Shown here one piece after another: positions 26,285-33,902 of a DNA stretch of 64,000 nt. Source of the stretch: Rhizobium sp. R634 (GTDB taxonomy: Bacteria; Pseudomonadota; Alphaproteobacteria; Rhizobiales; Rhizobiaceae). Numbering within the stretch: the first letter of the stretch is position 1; every line of letters starts with the position of its first letter. The notes beneath the pieces are model-generated. The model ran no database searches. It saw only the letters and a program-made list of their open reading frames with translations, and had not been told where the DNA came from. Where the stretch lies: NCBI RefSeq assembly GCF_002211305.1, contig NZ_LOKW01000024.1, forward strand, positions 186,001 through 250,000, read 5' to 3'. The position numbers and the translations under genes were made by a program.

Positions 26285-27769
26285 TCAGAGACCGGCGCCC
26301 GGATAATTCGGGCTTTCGCGGGTGATCGTCACGTCATGAGCGTGGCTTTCGCGAAGACCGGCGCCGGAGATGCGTACGAAGGTCGCCCGCTCCTGGAAAT
26401 CCTTCAGGTCCTTGCCGCCGACATAGCCCATGGCCGCCTTGAGGCCGCCAGCGAGCTGGTGGACGACGGCCGAGACCGGCCCCTTGTACGGCACCTGGCC
26501 TTCAATGCCTTCCGGAACGAGCTTCAGCGTGTCGCGCACTTCCGCCTGGAAATAGCGGTCGGCCGAGCCGCGGGCCATGGCGCCGACGGAGCCCATGCCG
26601 CGATAGGCCTTGAAGGAACGGCCCTGGTAGAGATAGACCTCGCCCGGGCTCTCATCGGTGCCGGCCAGCAGCGAGCCGATCATGACGGCGGAAGCGCCGG
26701 CGGCGATCGCCTTGGCAAGGTCACCCGAAAATTTGATGCCGCCATCGGCGATGACGGGCACACCCTGATCCTCGGCGGCCTGAACGGCCGACATGATGGC
26801 GGCGAGCTGGGGAACGCCGACGCCGGCGACGATGCGGGTGGTGCAGATCGAACCCGGGCCGATGCCGACCTTGACGGCGTCAGCGCCGGCATCGATCAGC
26901 GCCCTCGTGCCGTCATAGGTGGCGACGTTGCCGGCCATGATCCTGACCGAGTTGGAAAGCTTCTTCACCCGGGTGACGGCGTCGAGAACACGCTGCGAAT
27001 GGCCATGGGCGGTATCGACGACCAGAAGATCGACGCCGGCTTCGATCAGCCGTTCGGCGCGCTCGAAGCCGTCATCGCCGACGCTGATGGCGGCGGCGGC
27101 GCGAAGCCTGCCCTGCCCATCCTTGGAGGCGTTCGGATTCAGCTGCGACTTCTCGATGTCCTTGACGGTGATGAGGCCGACGCAGCGGCCTTCGGTATCG
27201 ACCACCAGCAGCTTTTCGATGCGATGCGAATGCAGCAGGCGCTTGGCTTCCTGCTGATCGACGTTTTCCTTGACGGTGACCAGATTGTCCTTGGTCATCA
27301 GCTCATGGATCTTCTGCTCCGGATCGGAGGCGAAGCGGACGTCGCGGTTGGTGAGAATGCCGACGAGGCGGCCGGATTTTTCGACGACGGGAATGCCCGA
27401 AATGCCGTGCGACTTCATCAGGCCCAGCGCCTCGGCGAGCTTCGCCTCCGGGCCGATGGTGACGGGATTGACGACCATGCCGCTTTCGAACTTCTTCACC
27501 TGGCGGACCTCTTCGGCCTGCTCGACCGGCGTCAGGTTGCGGTGGATGACGCCGAGGCCGCCGGCCTGGGCCATGGCGATCGCCAGCCGGCTTTCGGTGA
27601 CGGTGTCCATGGCGGAAGAGAGGATCGGGATGTTGAGATCGAAGTCGCGGGCGATGCGGGTCGCGATGTTCGTCTGGCCGGGCATGACTTCGGAATGGCC
27701 GGGCTGCAGCAGCACGTCGTCGAAGGTGAGCGCGTCCGCGCCGGTTGCCGTTTCTATGATGCGTGCCAT
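26285..27769 (-). CDS. guaB: Inosine-5'-monophosphate dehydrogenase
   Basis: NAD-dependent oxidation of IMP to XMP, the committed step of GMP synthesis. 494 residues with the standard layout: N-terminal barrel part (TFDDVLLQPGHSEVMP, PILSSAMDTVTE), a CBS pair in the middle (about 95-210, ISGIPVVEKSGRLVGILTNR), then the barrel with the catalytic loop GPGSICTTRIVAGVGVPQ (Cys nucleophile) and the flap MGSVGAMARGSADRYF. ATG 27769 follows AAGGAA. A membrane protein gene follows after a single base. Confidence 0.97.
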   Translation of the reverse strand: MARIIETATGADALTFDDVLLQPGHSEVMPGQTNIATRIARDFDLNIPILSSAMDTVTESRLAIAMAQAGGLGVIHRNLTPVEQAEEVRQVKKFESGMVVNPVTIGPEAKLAEALGLMKSHGISGIPVVEKSGRLVGILTNRDVRFASDPEQKIHELMTKDNLVTVKENVDQQEAKRLLHSHRIEKLLVVDTEGRCVGLITVKDIEKSQLNPNASKDGQGRLRAAAAISVGDDGFERAERLIEAGVDLLVVDTAHGHSQRVLDAVTRVKKLSNSVRIMAGNVATYDGTRALIDAGADAVKVGIGPGSICTTRIVAGVGVPQLAAIMSAVQAAEDQGVPVIADGGIKFSGDLAKAIAAGASAVMIGSLLAGTDESPGEVYLYQGRSFKAYRGMGSVGAMARGSADRYFQAEVRDTLKLVPEGIEGQVPYKGPVSAVVHQLAGGLKAAMGYVGGKDLKDFQERATFVRISGAGLRESHAHDVTITRESPNYPGAGL

Positions 27770-27897
27770 CGCCAAATTCCTTCAGTTAAGAAAAATGCAA
27801 CCCGTCCCGGAAACGAATCGTCCGCCCCGGCGGTGTGCATGAGTTGCTTGGAAGTTGGCGAGGGCTGGTAACACGTCTATGGCAGGAAGGAAATAGC

Positions 27898-27923
27898 AAA
27901 AAGCCCGGCATGTGCGCCGGGCT
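27898..27923 (-). terminator. Terminator for the metallo-beta-lactamase-fold gene
   Basis: An 8-bp stem AGCCCGGC 27902-27909 with GCCGGGCT 27916-27923 and a 6-nt loop. Read on the minus strand it is followed by five T residues (A-run 27898-27902). It lies 88 bp past the stop at 28012 and ahead of guaB, insulating the two. Confidence 0.8.
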
Positions 27924-28011
27924 CGTCATGGGTGCCATGCATCCAAAGCGCAACGCGTCAAACTTGGTTGCTGCGATGCGCTACCGCCGCACACTGGCGA
28001 CATGCGGTCGA

Positions 28012-29004
28012 TCAGATGTCGAACTGATAGGTCTTCGGCACGAAACGATAGCCGGTCTCCTGCTTCTCCGCGAAGCCGACCGCCGGGAACGGCATGTGGT
28101 AGCCGAGAAAGGCGATCTTATCGGTGGCAATCATGTCGAAAACCTTGCGGCGGGCGGTTGCGGCCTGCGCCTTGTCCATATCGAAGCGCACTTCCCAATC
28201 CGGGCGCAGCAGCGACAGGATATAGTGGTTGGCCGTATCGCCGGTCAGCACCAGGCGCTTTCCTTCCGATTCGACATGGAACACCATATGCCCGGGGCTG
28301 TGACCGGCAGCCAGCATTGCCGTCATGCCGGACGCGACGCTGTCGCCATCCTTGATGAAGGTGGCTTTTTCGACGAGCGGCGTCACATTGGCGAGCACGG
28401 CCTTGTGGCCGCCTTCGGCAGGCGTACCCTCGCGCGCCTTGTTCGACCAGAAATCATATTCGGCCTGGCCGATGACATAGCGGGCGTTCTTGAAGGCCGG
28501 CGCGCCGTTTTCCATCAGCCCGCCGATATGGTCGCCATGCAGATGGGTGAGCGCGACGATGGTGACGTCGTCTGCCGAATATCCGGCGGCTTTCAGGCCT
28601 TCGGCAAGCTGGCCCGCGCCGCGCGCGCGGCCGCCGGCGCCGAAGCCGGTATCGACGAGAATGACGTCCGAACCGGTGTCGATGAGAGCCGGCGAATAGC
28701 CGTTCACGAACTTGTCGGCCGGCAGGAAATTGGCTGCGAGCAAAGCCTTGACGGCTTCGGGATCCTGATTGGTCCCGAAGGTTTCATAAGGCTTTTCGGA
28801 AATGTTGATGCCGTCTCGTACGACGGTGAGCTTATAGGAACCGAGCTTGAATTGATTGATTTCGGGCAAAGGCGTTGCATTCATATTGCTGCTTTCTCCA
28901 GTCGCGGCCGCTTCGGCCTTCTGTCTTAAAATCATCGGCGCCGCCAGCAGGCCGAGGCCCGCGGCAAAAAGCGTGCGCCGCTTCATTCGCGTTGAAATTG
29001 TCAT
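28012..29004 (-). CDS. Exported metallo-beta-lactamase-fold hydrolase
   Basis: 330 residues. The N-terminus MKRRTLFAAGLGLLAAPMIL after a short leader is a twin-arginine-type signal, consistent with Tat export of a folded metalloprotein. Metal ligands of the fold are visible: THLHGDHIGG, the HSPGHMVF His, GDTANH and the C-terminal LGYHMPFP. The overall style (YSPALIDTGSDVILVDTGFG) is that of lactonase/quorum-quenching-like proteins, but the substrate is unknown. ATG 29004 was preferred because the longer frame hides the signal. It is divergent from the efflux gene at 29250. Confidence 0.86.
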   Translation of the reverse strand: MTISTRMKRRTLFAAGLGLLAAPMILRQKAEAAATGESSNMNATPLPEINQFKLGSYKLTVVRDGINISEKPYETFGTNQDPEAVKALLAANFLPADKFVNGYSPALIDTGSDVILVDTGFGAGGRARGAGQLAEGLKAAGYSADDVTIVALTHLHGDHIGGLMENGAPAFKNARYVIGQAEYDFWSNKAREGTPAEGGHKAVLANVTPLVEKATFIKDGDSVASGMTAMLAAGHSPGHMVFHVESEGKRLVLTGDTANHYILSLLRPDWEVRFDMDKAQAATARRKVFDMIATDKIAFLGYHMPFPAVGFAEKQETGYRFVPKTYQFDI

Positions 29005-29091
29005 ATCCACTCCCCTATGATGCACGGCGTCTCGCCGCATTGCCCCCGACAATTCGCCTGCCGGAGGCCCTGCGCCGGCGAAGCAAACATA

Positions 29092-29105
29092 TGTCAATCT
29101 TGACA
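29092..29105. promoter_or_regulatory. 14-bp palindrome in the MBL/MFS divergent region
   Basis: TGTCAA-TC-TTGACA is a perfect inverted repeat within the 245-bp divergent region between the metallo-beta-lactamase-fold gene and the DHA2 efflux gene. No regulator gene is adjacent. It could be a repressor site for both genes or, since TTGACA matches a -35 box, partly promoter sequence. Confidence 0.35.
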
Positions 29106-29249
29106 GCCGAGGATGTCGGACAAGCCATCTCACGCAGACGTGAACCAAACGTGTCATCCAGGCAGATTGAAGGATTGGCAGGCTTTGGAAGTGGGACTAC
29201 ACAGCAAGCACCTTTCCTGCTCCAATCCGCAGCCTATCAAGGCTCCCCT

Positions 29250-30674
29250 ATGAACCGCATCGTCCCGCTGATTCTTGCCGTCGCCCTCTTCATGGAGCAG
29301 ATGGACTCCACCGTGATTTCGACGGCGCTGCCGGCGATCGCTAGGGATCTCCATGTCGGGCCGATCACGCTGAAGCTCGCGCTGACCTCCTACATGGTGG
29401 CGCTCGCCGTGTTCATTCCTGTCAGCGGCTGGATGGCCGACAGGTTCGGCGCCAAGAAGATCTTCCGCCTTGCCATCTCAGTCTTCGTCGTCGGCTCGAT
29501 CTTCTGCGCCGTGTCGTCCAACCTCATCGAATTCGTCTTCGCCCGCTTTCTGCAAGGCATGGGCGGGGCGATGATGACGCCGGTCGGACGCCTCGTCCTG
29601 GTGCGTACGACGCAACGCAGCGACCTCGTCTCGGCCATGGCACTGCTCACCATTCCGGCGCTCGTCGGCCCGCTCACCGGTCCGCCGCTCGGCGGCTTCA
29701 TCACCACCTATTTCAGCTGGCACTGGATCTTTTTGATCAACGTTCCGGTCGGCATCATCGGCATCTGGCTTGCGACGATCTTCCTGCCGGAGGTGGAAGC
29801 GACGGCGCCGCCGAAGCTCGACCTCACCGGATTCGTGCTCACCTCGTTTGCGGCCGCAGGCGTCGTCTTCGGCCTGTCGGTGGTCAGCCTGCCGGCCCTC
29901 CCCCCGATGATCGGCATCACCGCCACCTTGATCGGCCTTGCCAGCGGTTTCCTTTATGTCGGCCATGCCAAGCGTCACCCGGCACCGATCCTCAACCTTA
30001 ACCTGTTCAGGAACCCAACGTTCCGGGCCTCAACCACCGGCGGCAATCTCTTTCGGATCTGCGTCGGGGCCATGCCGTTCCTGACGCCGCTGATGCTGCA
30101 GCTCGGCTTCGGGCTGACGCCGTTCCAATCCGGCCTCATCACCTTTGCCGGGGCGATCGGTGCGATCACCACGAAGTTCATGGCCAAGCGCGTCTTTGCC
30201 GCCACCGGCTTCCGCACAACGCTTATCTGCGCCGCCATGGTGACGACCGGAGTGACCGTCATCACCGGCTTCTTCACACCGGCAACCCCGCATCTCGTCA
30301 TCATCGGCGTGCTGCTTCTCGGCGGCTTCTCCCGCTCCTTCATGTTCACCGGCGTCAATGCACTGGCCTTCGCCGAGATCGACGATGCCGAAGCCAGCCA
30401 GGCGACATCGATGAGTTCGGTGATGCAGCAGATCAGTCTGGCGCTCGGCGTCGCGGTCGCAGCCGCGATCCTGGAAACCTCGATCTATTTCCGCGGCGAG
30501 GCGTTGCAGGTGGCCGATTTCCACCTCGCCTTCTACATCATCGCCGGGCTGACCGTCGTTGCGACCATTCCCTTTTTCAAGATGGACCGCAATGCCGGCG
30601 CGCTCGTTTCCGGCCACCGCTCGAGGCACCTGGCGGCATCGGCTGGTGAAGCAGAGCAGCCGGCGGTAAAATAG
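29250..30674 (+). CDS. MFS drug efflux transporter, DHA2 (EmrB/QacA) type
   Basis: 474-residue inner-membrane proton antiporter with about 14 membrane segments. Seen: motif D1-like MEQMDSTVISTALPAI in helix 1, motif A in GWMADRFGAKKIF, and the motif C region in VGPLTGPPLGGFITTYFSWH (antiporter signature). ATG 29250 is chosen; an upstream open frame to 28875 lacks transporter features. Substrates cannot be predicted. It is divergent from an exported MBL-fold hydrolase, which might suggest shared handling of a toxic compound, an inference from position only. Confidence 0.92.
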   Translation: MNRIVPLILAVALFMEQMDSTVISTALPAIARDLHVGPITLKLALTSYMVALAVFIPVSGWMADRFGAKKIFRLAISVFVVGSIFCAVSSNLIEFVFARFLQGMGGAMMTPVGRLVLVRTTQRSDLVSAMALLTIPALVGPLTGPPLGGFITTYFSWHWIFLINVPVGIIGIWLATIFLPEVEATAPPKLDLTGFVLTSFAAAGVVFGLSVVSLPALPPMIGITATLIGLASGFLYVGHAKRHPAPILNLNLFRNPTFRASTTGGNLFRICVGAMPFLTPLMLQLGFGLTPFQSGLITFAGAIGAITTKFMAKRVFAATGFRTTLICAAMVTTGVTVITGFFTPATPHLVIIGVLLLGGFSRSFMFTGVNALAFAEIDDAEASQATSMSSVMQQISLALGVAVAAAILETSIYFRGEALQVADFHLAFYIIAGLTVVATIPFFKMDRNAGALVSGHRSRHLAASAGEAEQPAVK

Positions 30675-30707
30675 GCGGCCGCGAAGTCGGCAGGATCGGC
30701 GTGAAGA

Positions 30708-31427
30708 TCAGGCTTCCTGCTCTTCGCCCTCCGCCTTGCGGCCTTTGAAGCCCTTGGCGAGCAGGAACATCTCGACCGATTCGGCGCGAGACGAGTTCGG
30801 CTTGACATGGACGACCTGGCGGAAATTCTGCTTCAGCATGGCCAGCAGATCGCGCTCGGTGCCGCCCTGGAAGGTCTTGGTCAGGAAATGCCCGCCTTCC
30901 CCCAGCACGTCGATGGCGAAATGGGCCGCCACCTCGCAGAGGTGCATGGTGCGCAGATGGTCGGTGCGGTGATGGCCGGTGGTGGGTGCCGCCATGTCCG
31001 ATATGACGAGATCGGGCGTACCGCCGACGGCCTCCATCAGCTTTTCCGGCGCACTGGGATCGAGGAAATCGAGCTGCAGGATCCTCACACCCGGCAACTG
31101 GGCCATTTCGAGGAAGTCGATCGCGGCCACGCGGATATCCTCGTCGGTGGAGCCGGTGACCTTGGCGGCGATCTGCGACCAGCTGCCGGGAGCAGCCCCC
31201 AGATCGATGATGCGCTTGGCGCCGCGCAGGATATGGTATTTCTCGTCGATCTCCAGCAGCTTGAAGGCGGCGCGGGCGCGATAGCCCTCAAGCTGGGCGC
31301 GCTGCACATAGGGATCGTTGATGTGGCGTTGCAGCCATTGGCGGGAGGACGCCTTCATCTTCTTGTTCTTGACGCGCTGGCCGAGCTTGCGGCCGGTGCG
31401 GTTTCCCGCGATCGGTGCCTTGGTCAT
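30708..31427 (-). CDS. rlmE: 23S rRNA (uridine-2552-2'-O)-methyltransferase RlmE
   Basis: FtsJ/RrmJ-family heat-shock methyltransferase acting on U2552 of 23S rRNA in assembled 50S subunits. 239 residues. The N-terminal basic tail (GNRTGRKLGQRVKNKKMK) is followed by YRARAAFKLLEID, the SAM motif IIDLGAAPGSWSQIA, DLVISDMAAPTTGHHRTD (catalytic Asp) and FLTKTFQGG (catalytic Lys). The KPNSSRAESVEMFLL end contains the catalytic Glu. The start lies 10 bp after the Ppx/GppA stop, so the two genes form an operon. Confidence 0.95.
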   Translation of the reverse strand: MTKAPIAGNRTGRKLGQRVKNKKMKASSRQWLQRHINDPYVQRAQLEGYRARAAFKLLEIDEKYHILRGAKRIIDLGAAPGSWSQIAAKVTGSTDEDIRVAAIDFLEMAQLPGVRILQLDFLDPSAPEKLMEAVGGTPDLVISDMAAPTTGHHRTDHLRTMHLCEVAAHFAIDVLGEGGHFLTKTFQGGTERDLLAMLKQNFRQVVHVKPNSSRAESVEMFLLAKGFKGRKAEGEEQEA

Positions 31428-31437
31428 GCCTTACCCC

Positions 31438-32997
31438 TCATTTCGCACGCTGGCCGCGGCGATTGCGATTGCGCCGCCAAACACCGTCATCGGCCATCAT
31501 GTCGGTCAGCAGGCCTTCCCTCAAGCCGCGATCGGCAACACGCATGCGCGGGCTCGGCCAGCGGCGGCGGATCGCCTCGAGGATGGCGCAGCCGGCCAAA
31601 ACCAGATCGGCGCGATCAGGTCCTATGCAGGGATTGGCGGCGCGGCTTTCGAAATCCCAGGAGAGCAATTTTGCCTGCATGGCTGAGACCTCGCCATCGG
31701 AGAGCCAGATGCCGTCGACCTTGCGCCGGTCATAACGCGGCAGGTCGAGATGGACGCCGGCCAGCGTCGTGACCGTCCCGGATGTGCCGATCAGGTGGAA
31801 GTCGCCGGTCTGGGCGATCTCGATCTCCGGGCAGTCGAAACCACCGAGCATACCTTCGACCTCGCGCACCATGCCTTCGAAAACCTCCGGCGTCACGTCT
31901 CGCCCGCCGTGGCGCTCCGACAGCGTCACGACGCCGACCGGCAGCGAGGTCCAGTGGGTGATATGATTGGCCAGCCGGCTGAAGCGATTGTCGCCGATGC
32001 GGATGACAGCAATTTCCGATGAGCCGCCGCCGATATCGAAAAGTACGACGGAGCGTGTCTCCCGGCCGACGAGCGACGAGCAGCCGGAGACGGCAAGCCG
32101 CGCTTCCGTCTCGCGATCGATGATTTCGAGCGCAAGGCCGGTTTCGGCAACGACCCGGCGGAGAAACTCCTCGCCATTGATCGCCTGGCGGCAGGCTTCG
32201 GTGGCGATCAGCCGCATGCGGCGGATCTCCCTGTTCCGCAGCTTGGAGGCGCAGATCCTCAAGGCCTCGATTGCCCGGTCCATCGCTTCGTCCGACAGAC
32301 GGCCGCTTGCCGCAAGGCCTTCACCGAGACGGACGATGCGGGAAAAAGCATCGACGACGCGGAACTGTCCCGGGCGGGTCGGCTGCGCGATGAGCAGACG
32401 GCAATTGTTCGTGCCAAGATCGAGCGCGGCGTAAAGTTCTTCCGGCCATGCATGCTCCACGGCTTGGCGATCGCCGTCGCGACCCGAACGAGCATCACCA
32501 TCCGAACGGCCCTTGCGGATCGCGCTTGCGCCATTCGGCTGATCGCGCGGCTCGACACTGCGCGCCGTCTGCTCCACATGGCTTTCACGCTGCAGCGAAG
32601 GCTTTGCCGGCGCCAGCGGCCGGCCCTGCAGGCCGCGCTTGCCGCGGTGCTTGCGGCGGTTGCGCCGGCTCGGCGCCGAATCGCCATCGGCCCGGCCGGA
32701 GTGACCTGCCGCTGCCGCCTGTTCCATGGCCTGAGGGTGAGTTGAACCGTCCTGCGCGGCACCTTGGCCGCCACGGCGGCGGCGCTTTCGCTTGCGGGCC
32801 GGATTCCCGGCTGCATCCTCTATTGGGCGCGCAGACTGTCCGGCATTGCCGGAAAGCTCATGCGAAGCGGGATGAGCCGCGCTGCGGGATTGCCCGCCAC
32901 GCTTGCCCTTGCGGCGCCTGGACTTCTTGCCGTCCCTGCGCCCTGCCGCCGACGCCCCGTCAAATTGCGGCTTGGCGCCGCCTTCGGGGTCTTCCAC
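31438..32997 (-). CDS. Ppx/GppA-family phosphatase with long basic N-terminal extension
   Basis: Exopolyphosphatase / pppGpp phosphohydrolase-like protein of the actin-ATPase fold. The catalytic domain covers the last 330 residues: YAALDLGTNNCRLLI (phosphate loop 1), IATEACRQAINGEEF, VVLFDIGGGSSEIAVIRIGD (loop 2) and LIGTSGTVTTLAGVH. Before it lies a disordered, Arg/Lys/Gly-rich stretch of about 185 residues (GKKSRRRKGKRGGQ, RKRKRRRRGGQG, RRNRRKHRGKRG), absent from E. coli Ppx. The start is uncertain: GTG 32997 is my choice, and TTG 33099 would add 34 residues. It precedes rlmE in the same operon; the basic tail may bind RNA, ribosomes or polyphosphate (inference). Confidence 0.84.
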   Translation of the reverse strand: MEDPEGGAKPQFDGASAAGRRDGKKSRRRKGKRGGQSRSAAHPASHELSGNAGQSARPIEDAAGNPARKRKRRRRGGQGAAQDGSTHPQAMEQAAAAGHSGRADGDSAPSRRNRRKHRGKRGLQGRPLAPAKPSLQRESHVEQTARSVEPRDQPNGASAIRKGRSDGDARSGRDGDRQAVEHAWPEELYAALDLGTNNCRLLIAQPTRPGQFRVVDAFSRIVRLGEGLAASGRLSDEAMDRAIEALRICASKLRNREIRRMRLIATEACRQAINGEEFLRRVVAETGLALEIIDRETEARLAVSGCSSLVGRETRSVVLFDIGGGSSEIAVIRIGDNRFSRLANHITHWTSLPVGVVTLSERHGGRDVTPEVFEGMVREVEGMLGGFDCPEIEIAQTGDFHLIGTSGTVTTLAGVHLDLPRYDRRKVDGIWLSDGEVSAMQAKLLSWDFESRAANPCIGPDRADLVLAGCAILEAIRRRWPSPRMRVADRGLREGLLTDMMADDGVWRRNRNRRGQRAK

Positions 32998-33176
32998 GTT
33001 CGTTTTCCATCGCGCCGCGCAAGTCCCTGGGATATGCAGCTGGCGCTCATTCGATTTTTGCGTTGCCGCGAAGATATCAGCGCCCGCCGAAATCGCCAAA
33101 TTCTTTTTTGGACAAGGGATTTGCGGATAAGTTGGCCGTGCCCCAAGCAGGGCCGGATTTTTTTCAAAACAGGTAT

Positions 33177-33204
33177 TTGCAATCCTCGGGCTTTTGTTTA
33201 TAAG
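33177..33204 (+). promoter_or_regulatory. Putative sigma-70 promoter for tRNA-Gln
   Basis: TTGCAA (33177-33182) and TATAAG (33199-33204) are spaced by 16 bp and lie 37 bp upstream of the mature tRNA 5' end. The element is well placed for a short tRNA leader. Confidence 0.5.
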
Positions 33205-33241
33205 CGCCGCACACCAGCCGAACCGCCCGCCGGTTCGCCTG

Positions 33242-33315
33242 CTGGGGAATAGTTCAATGGTAGAACAGCGGACTCTGACTCCGTCGATCTTGGTTCGAAT
33301 CCAGGTTCCCCAGCC
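33242..33315 (+). tRNA. tRNA-Gln (anticodon CTG)
   Basis: Full cloverleaf of 74 nt. The acceptor stem pairs TGGGGAA with TTCCCCA, followed by discriminator G and encoded CCA (33313-33315). The D-loop is AGTTCAATGGTAGAAC, and the anticodon arm GCGGA-CTCTGAC-TCCGT gives anticodon CTG, which reads CAG. The T-arm is CTTGGTTCGAATCCAGG. A catabolic gene block starts right after it; tRNA 3' ends are common integration sites, but I found no second copy of the 3' end in this window. Confidence 0.95.
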
Positions 33316-33375
33316 AATTCTCCCTAAATCCTCTTCATTTATTGACTTCCAGTCGTGCTGGATCCCTCTTGGGCG

Positions 33376-33468
33376 TCATCGCTGACCTGCTGCGGCCTTG
33401 CCGACACCCTCCTCGAACGGCCGCTCGCTGCCGGTCTCCACGGTGATCTCGGCACCTTCGACAATCAT
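33376..33468 (-). CDS. Small coupled ORF or gene remnant after the cupin gene
   Basis: 30-codon frame starting MIVEGAEITVETGSERPFEE and ending AAAGQR. The ATG overlaps the cupin stop in an ATGA arrangement, like other coupled genes in this operon, which suggests a real start. The short product looks like the beginning of a longer protein cut off between the operon and the tRNA-Gln gene, but no family is recognised. It may also be a genuine micro-protein or chance. Confidence 0.3.
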   Translation of the reverse strand: MIVEGAEITVETGSERPFEEGVGKAAAGQR

Positions 33469-33890
33469 TGGCCCGTGCCCGCCTGATGACCGTGTTCCGC
33501 ATCAATGGCGCGTTCCTCGCCCGTTGCGATCATGGTTCGCGTTGCGTCGATCGATGCGTAGATCCAGAAGATCCGCATCGGCTTATCCGTGGCGTTGATG
33601 AAGCGATGCGGGACGTTCGCCGGAATCCATGTCGTATCGTTGGTATCGAGGTGATGCCTGATGCCGTCGATCTCCGCAATCGCCTGCCCCTCGATGACCA
33701 TGACGCTCTCTTCACAATTGTGCTTGTGCAAGCCGATGGCAGCCCCCGGATCAAAGGCGGTGATGCCGTTGATCATGCTGGTGGAGCCGCATTTGCGCGT
33801 GACGAGCGGAGTTGTGCGCGCGCCACCGCCGCGGTCGTTCGTCTTCAGATCGCGGGGGCGCAGAATTGCAGGCGGGGCGGATAAGGTCAT
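33465..33890 (-). CDS. Cupin-domain protein
   Basis: 141 residues, single cupin barrel. Motif 1 is GAAIGLHKHNCEESVMVIEG (His, His, Glu metal ligands) and motif 2 is WIPANVPHRFIN. ATG 33890 has AAGGA nine bases upstream; ATG 33899 is only just behind that site and less likely. In catabolic operons such cupins are often small isomerases, lactonases or sensors for sugar-acid substrates; no specific activity can be assigned. It follows the aldehyde dehydrogenase gene by 12 bp. Confidence 0.85.
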   Translation of the reverse strand: MTLSAPPAILRPRDLKTNDRGGGARTTPLVTRKCGSTSMINGITAFDPGAAIGLHKHNCEESVMVIEGQAIAEIDGIRHHLDTNDTTWIPANVPHRFINATDKPMRIFWIYASIDATRTMIATGEERAIDAEHGHQAGTGQ

Positions 33891-33902
33891 AATTGTCATT
33901 CC

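Noticed and set aside
26180..27871. Plus-strand frame of 563 codons opposite guaB
   Set aside because: guaB is unmistakable on the minus strand; the opposite frame has composition typical of antisense shadows.
32448..33252. Plus-strand frames opposite the basic tail of the Ppx/GppA protein
   Set aside because: Arg/Lys-rich codons on one strand leave Ala/Pro/Arg frames open on the other; no start signals or families.
33242..33315. Proven integrative element at tRNA-Gln
   Set aside because: No integrase gene and no second copy of the tRNA 3' end were found in the window, so only a possible boundary is reported.
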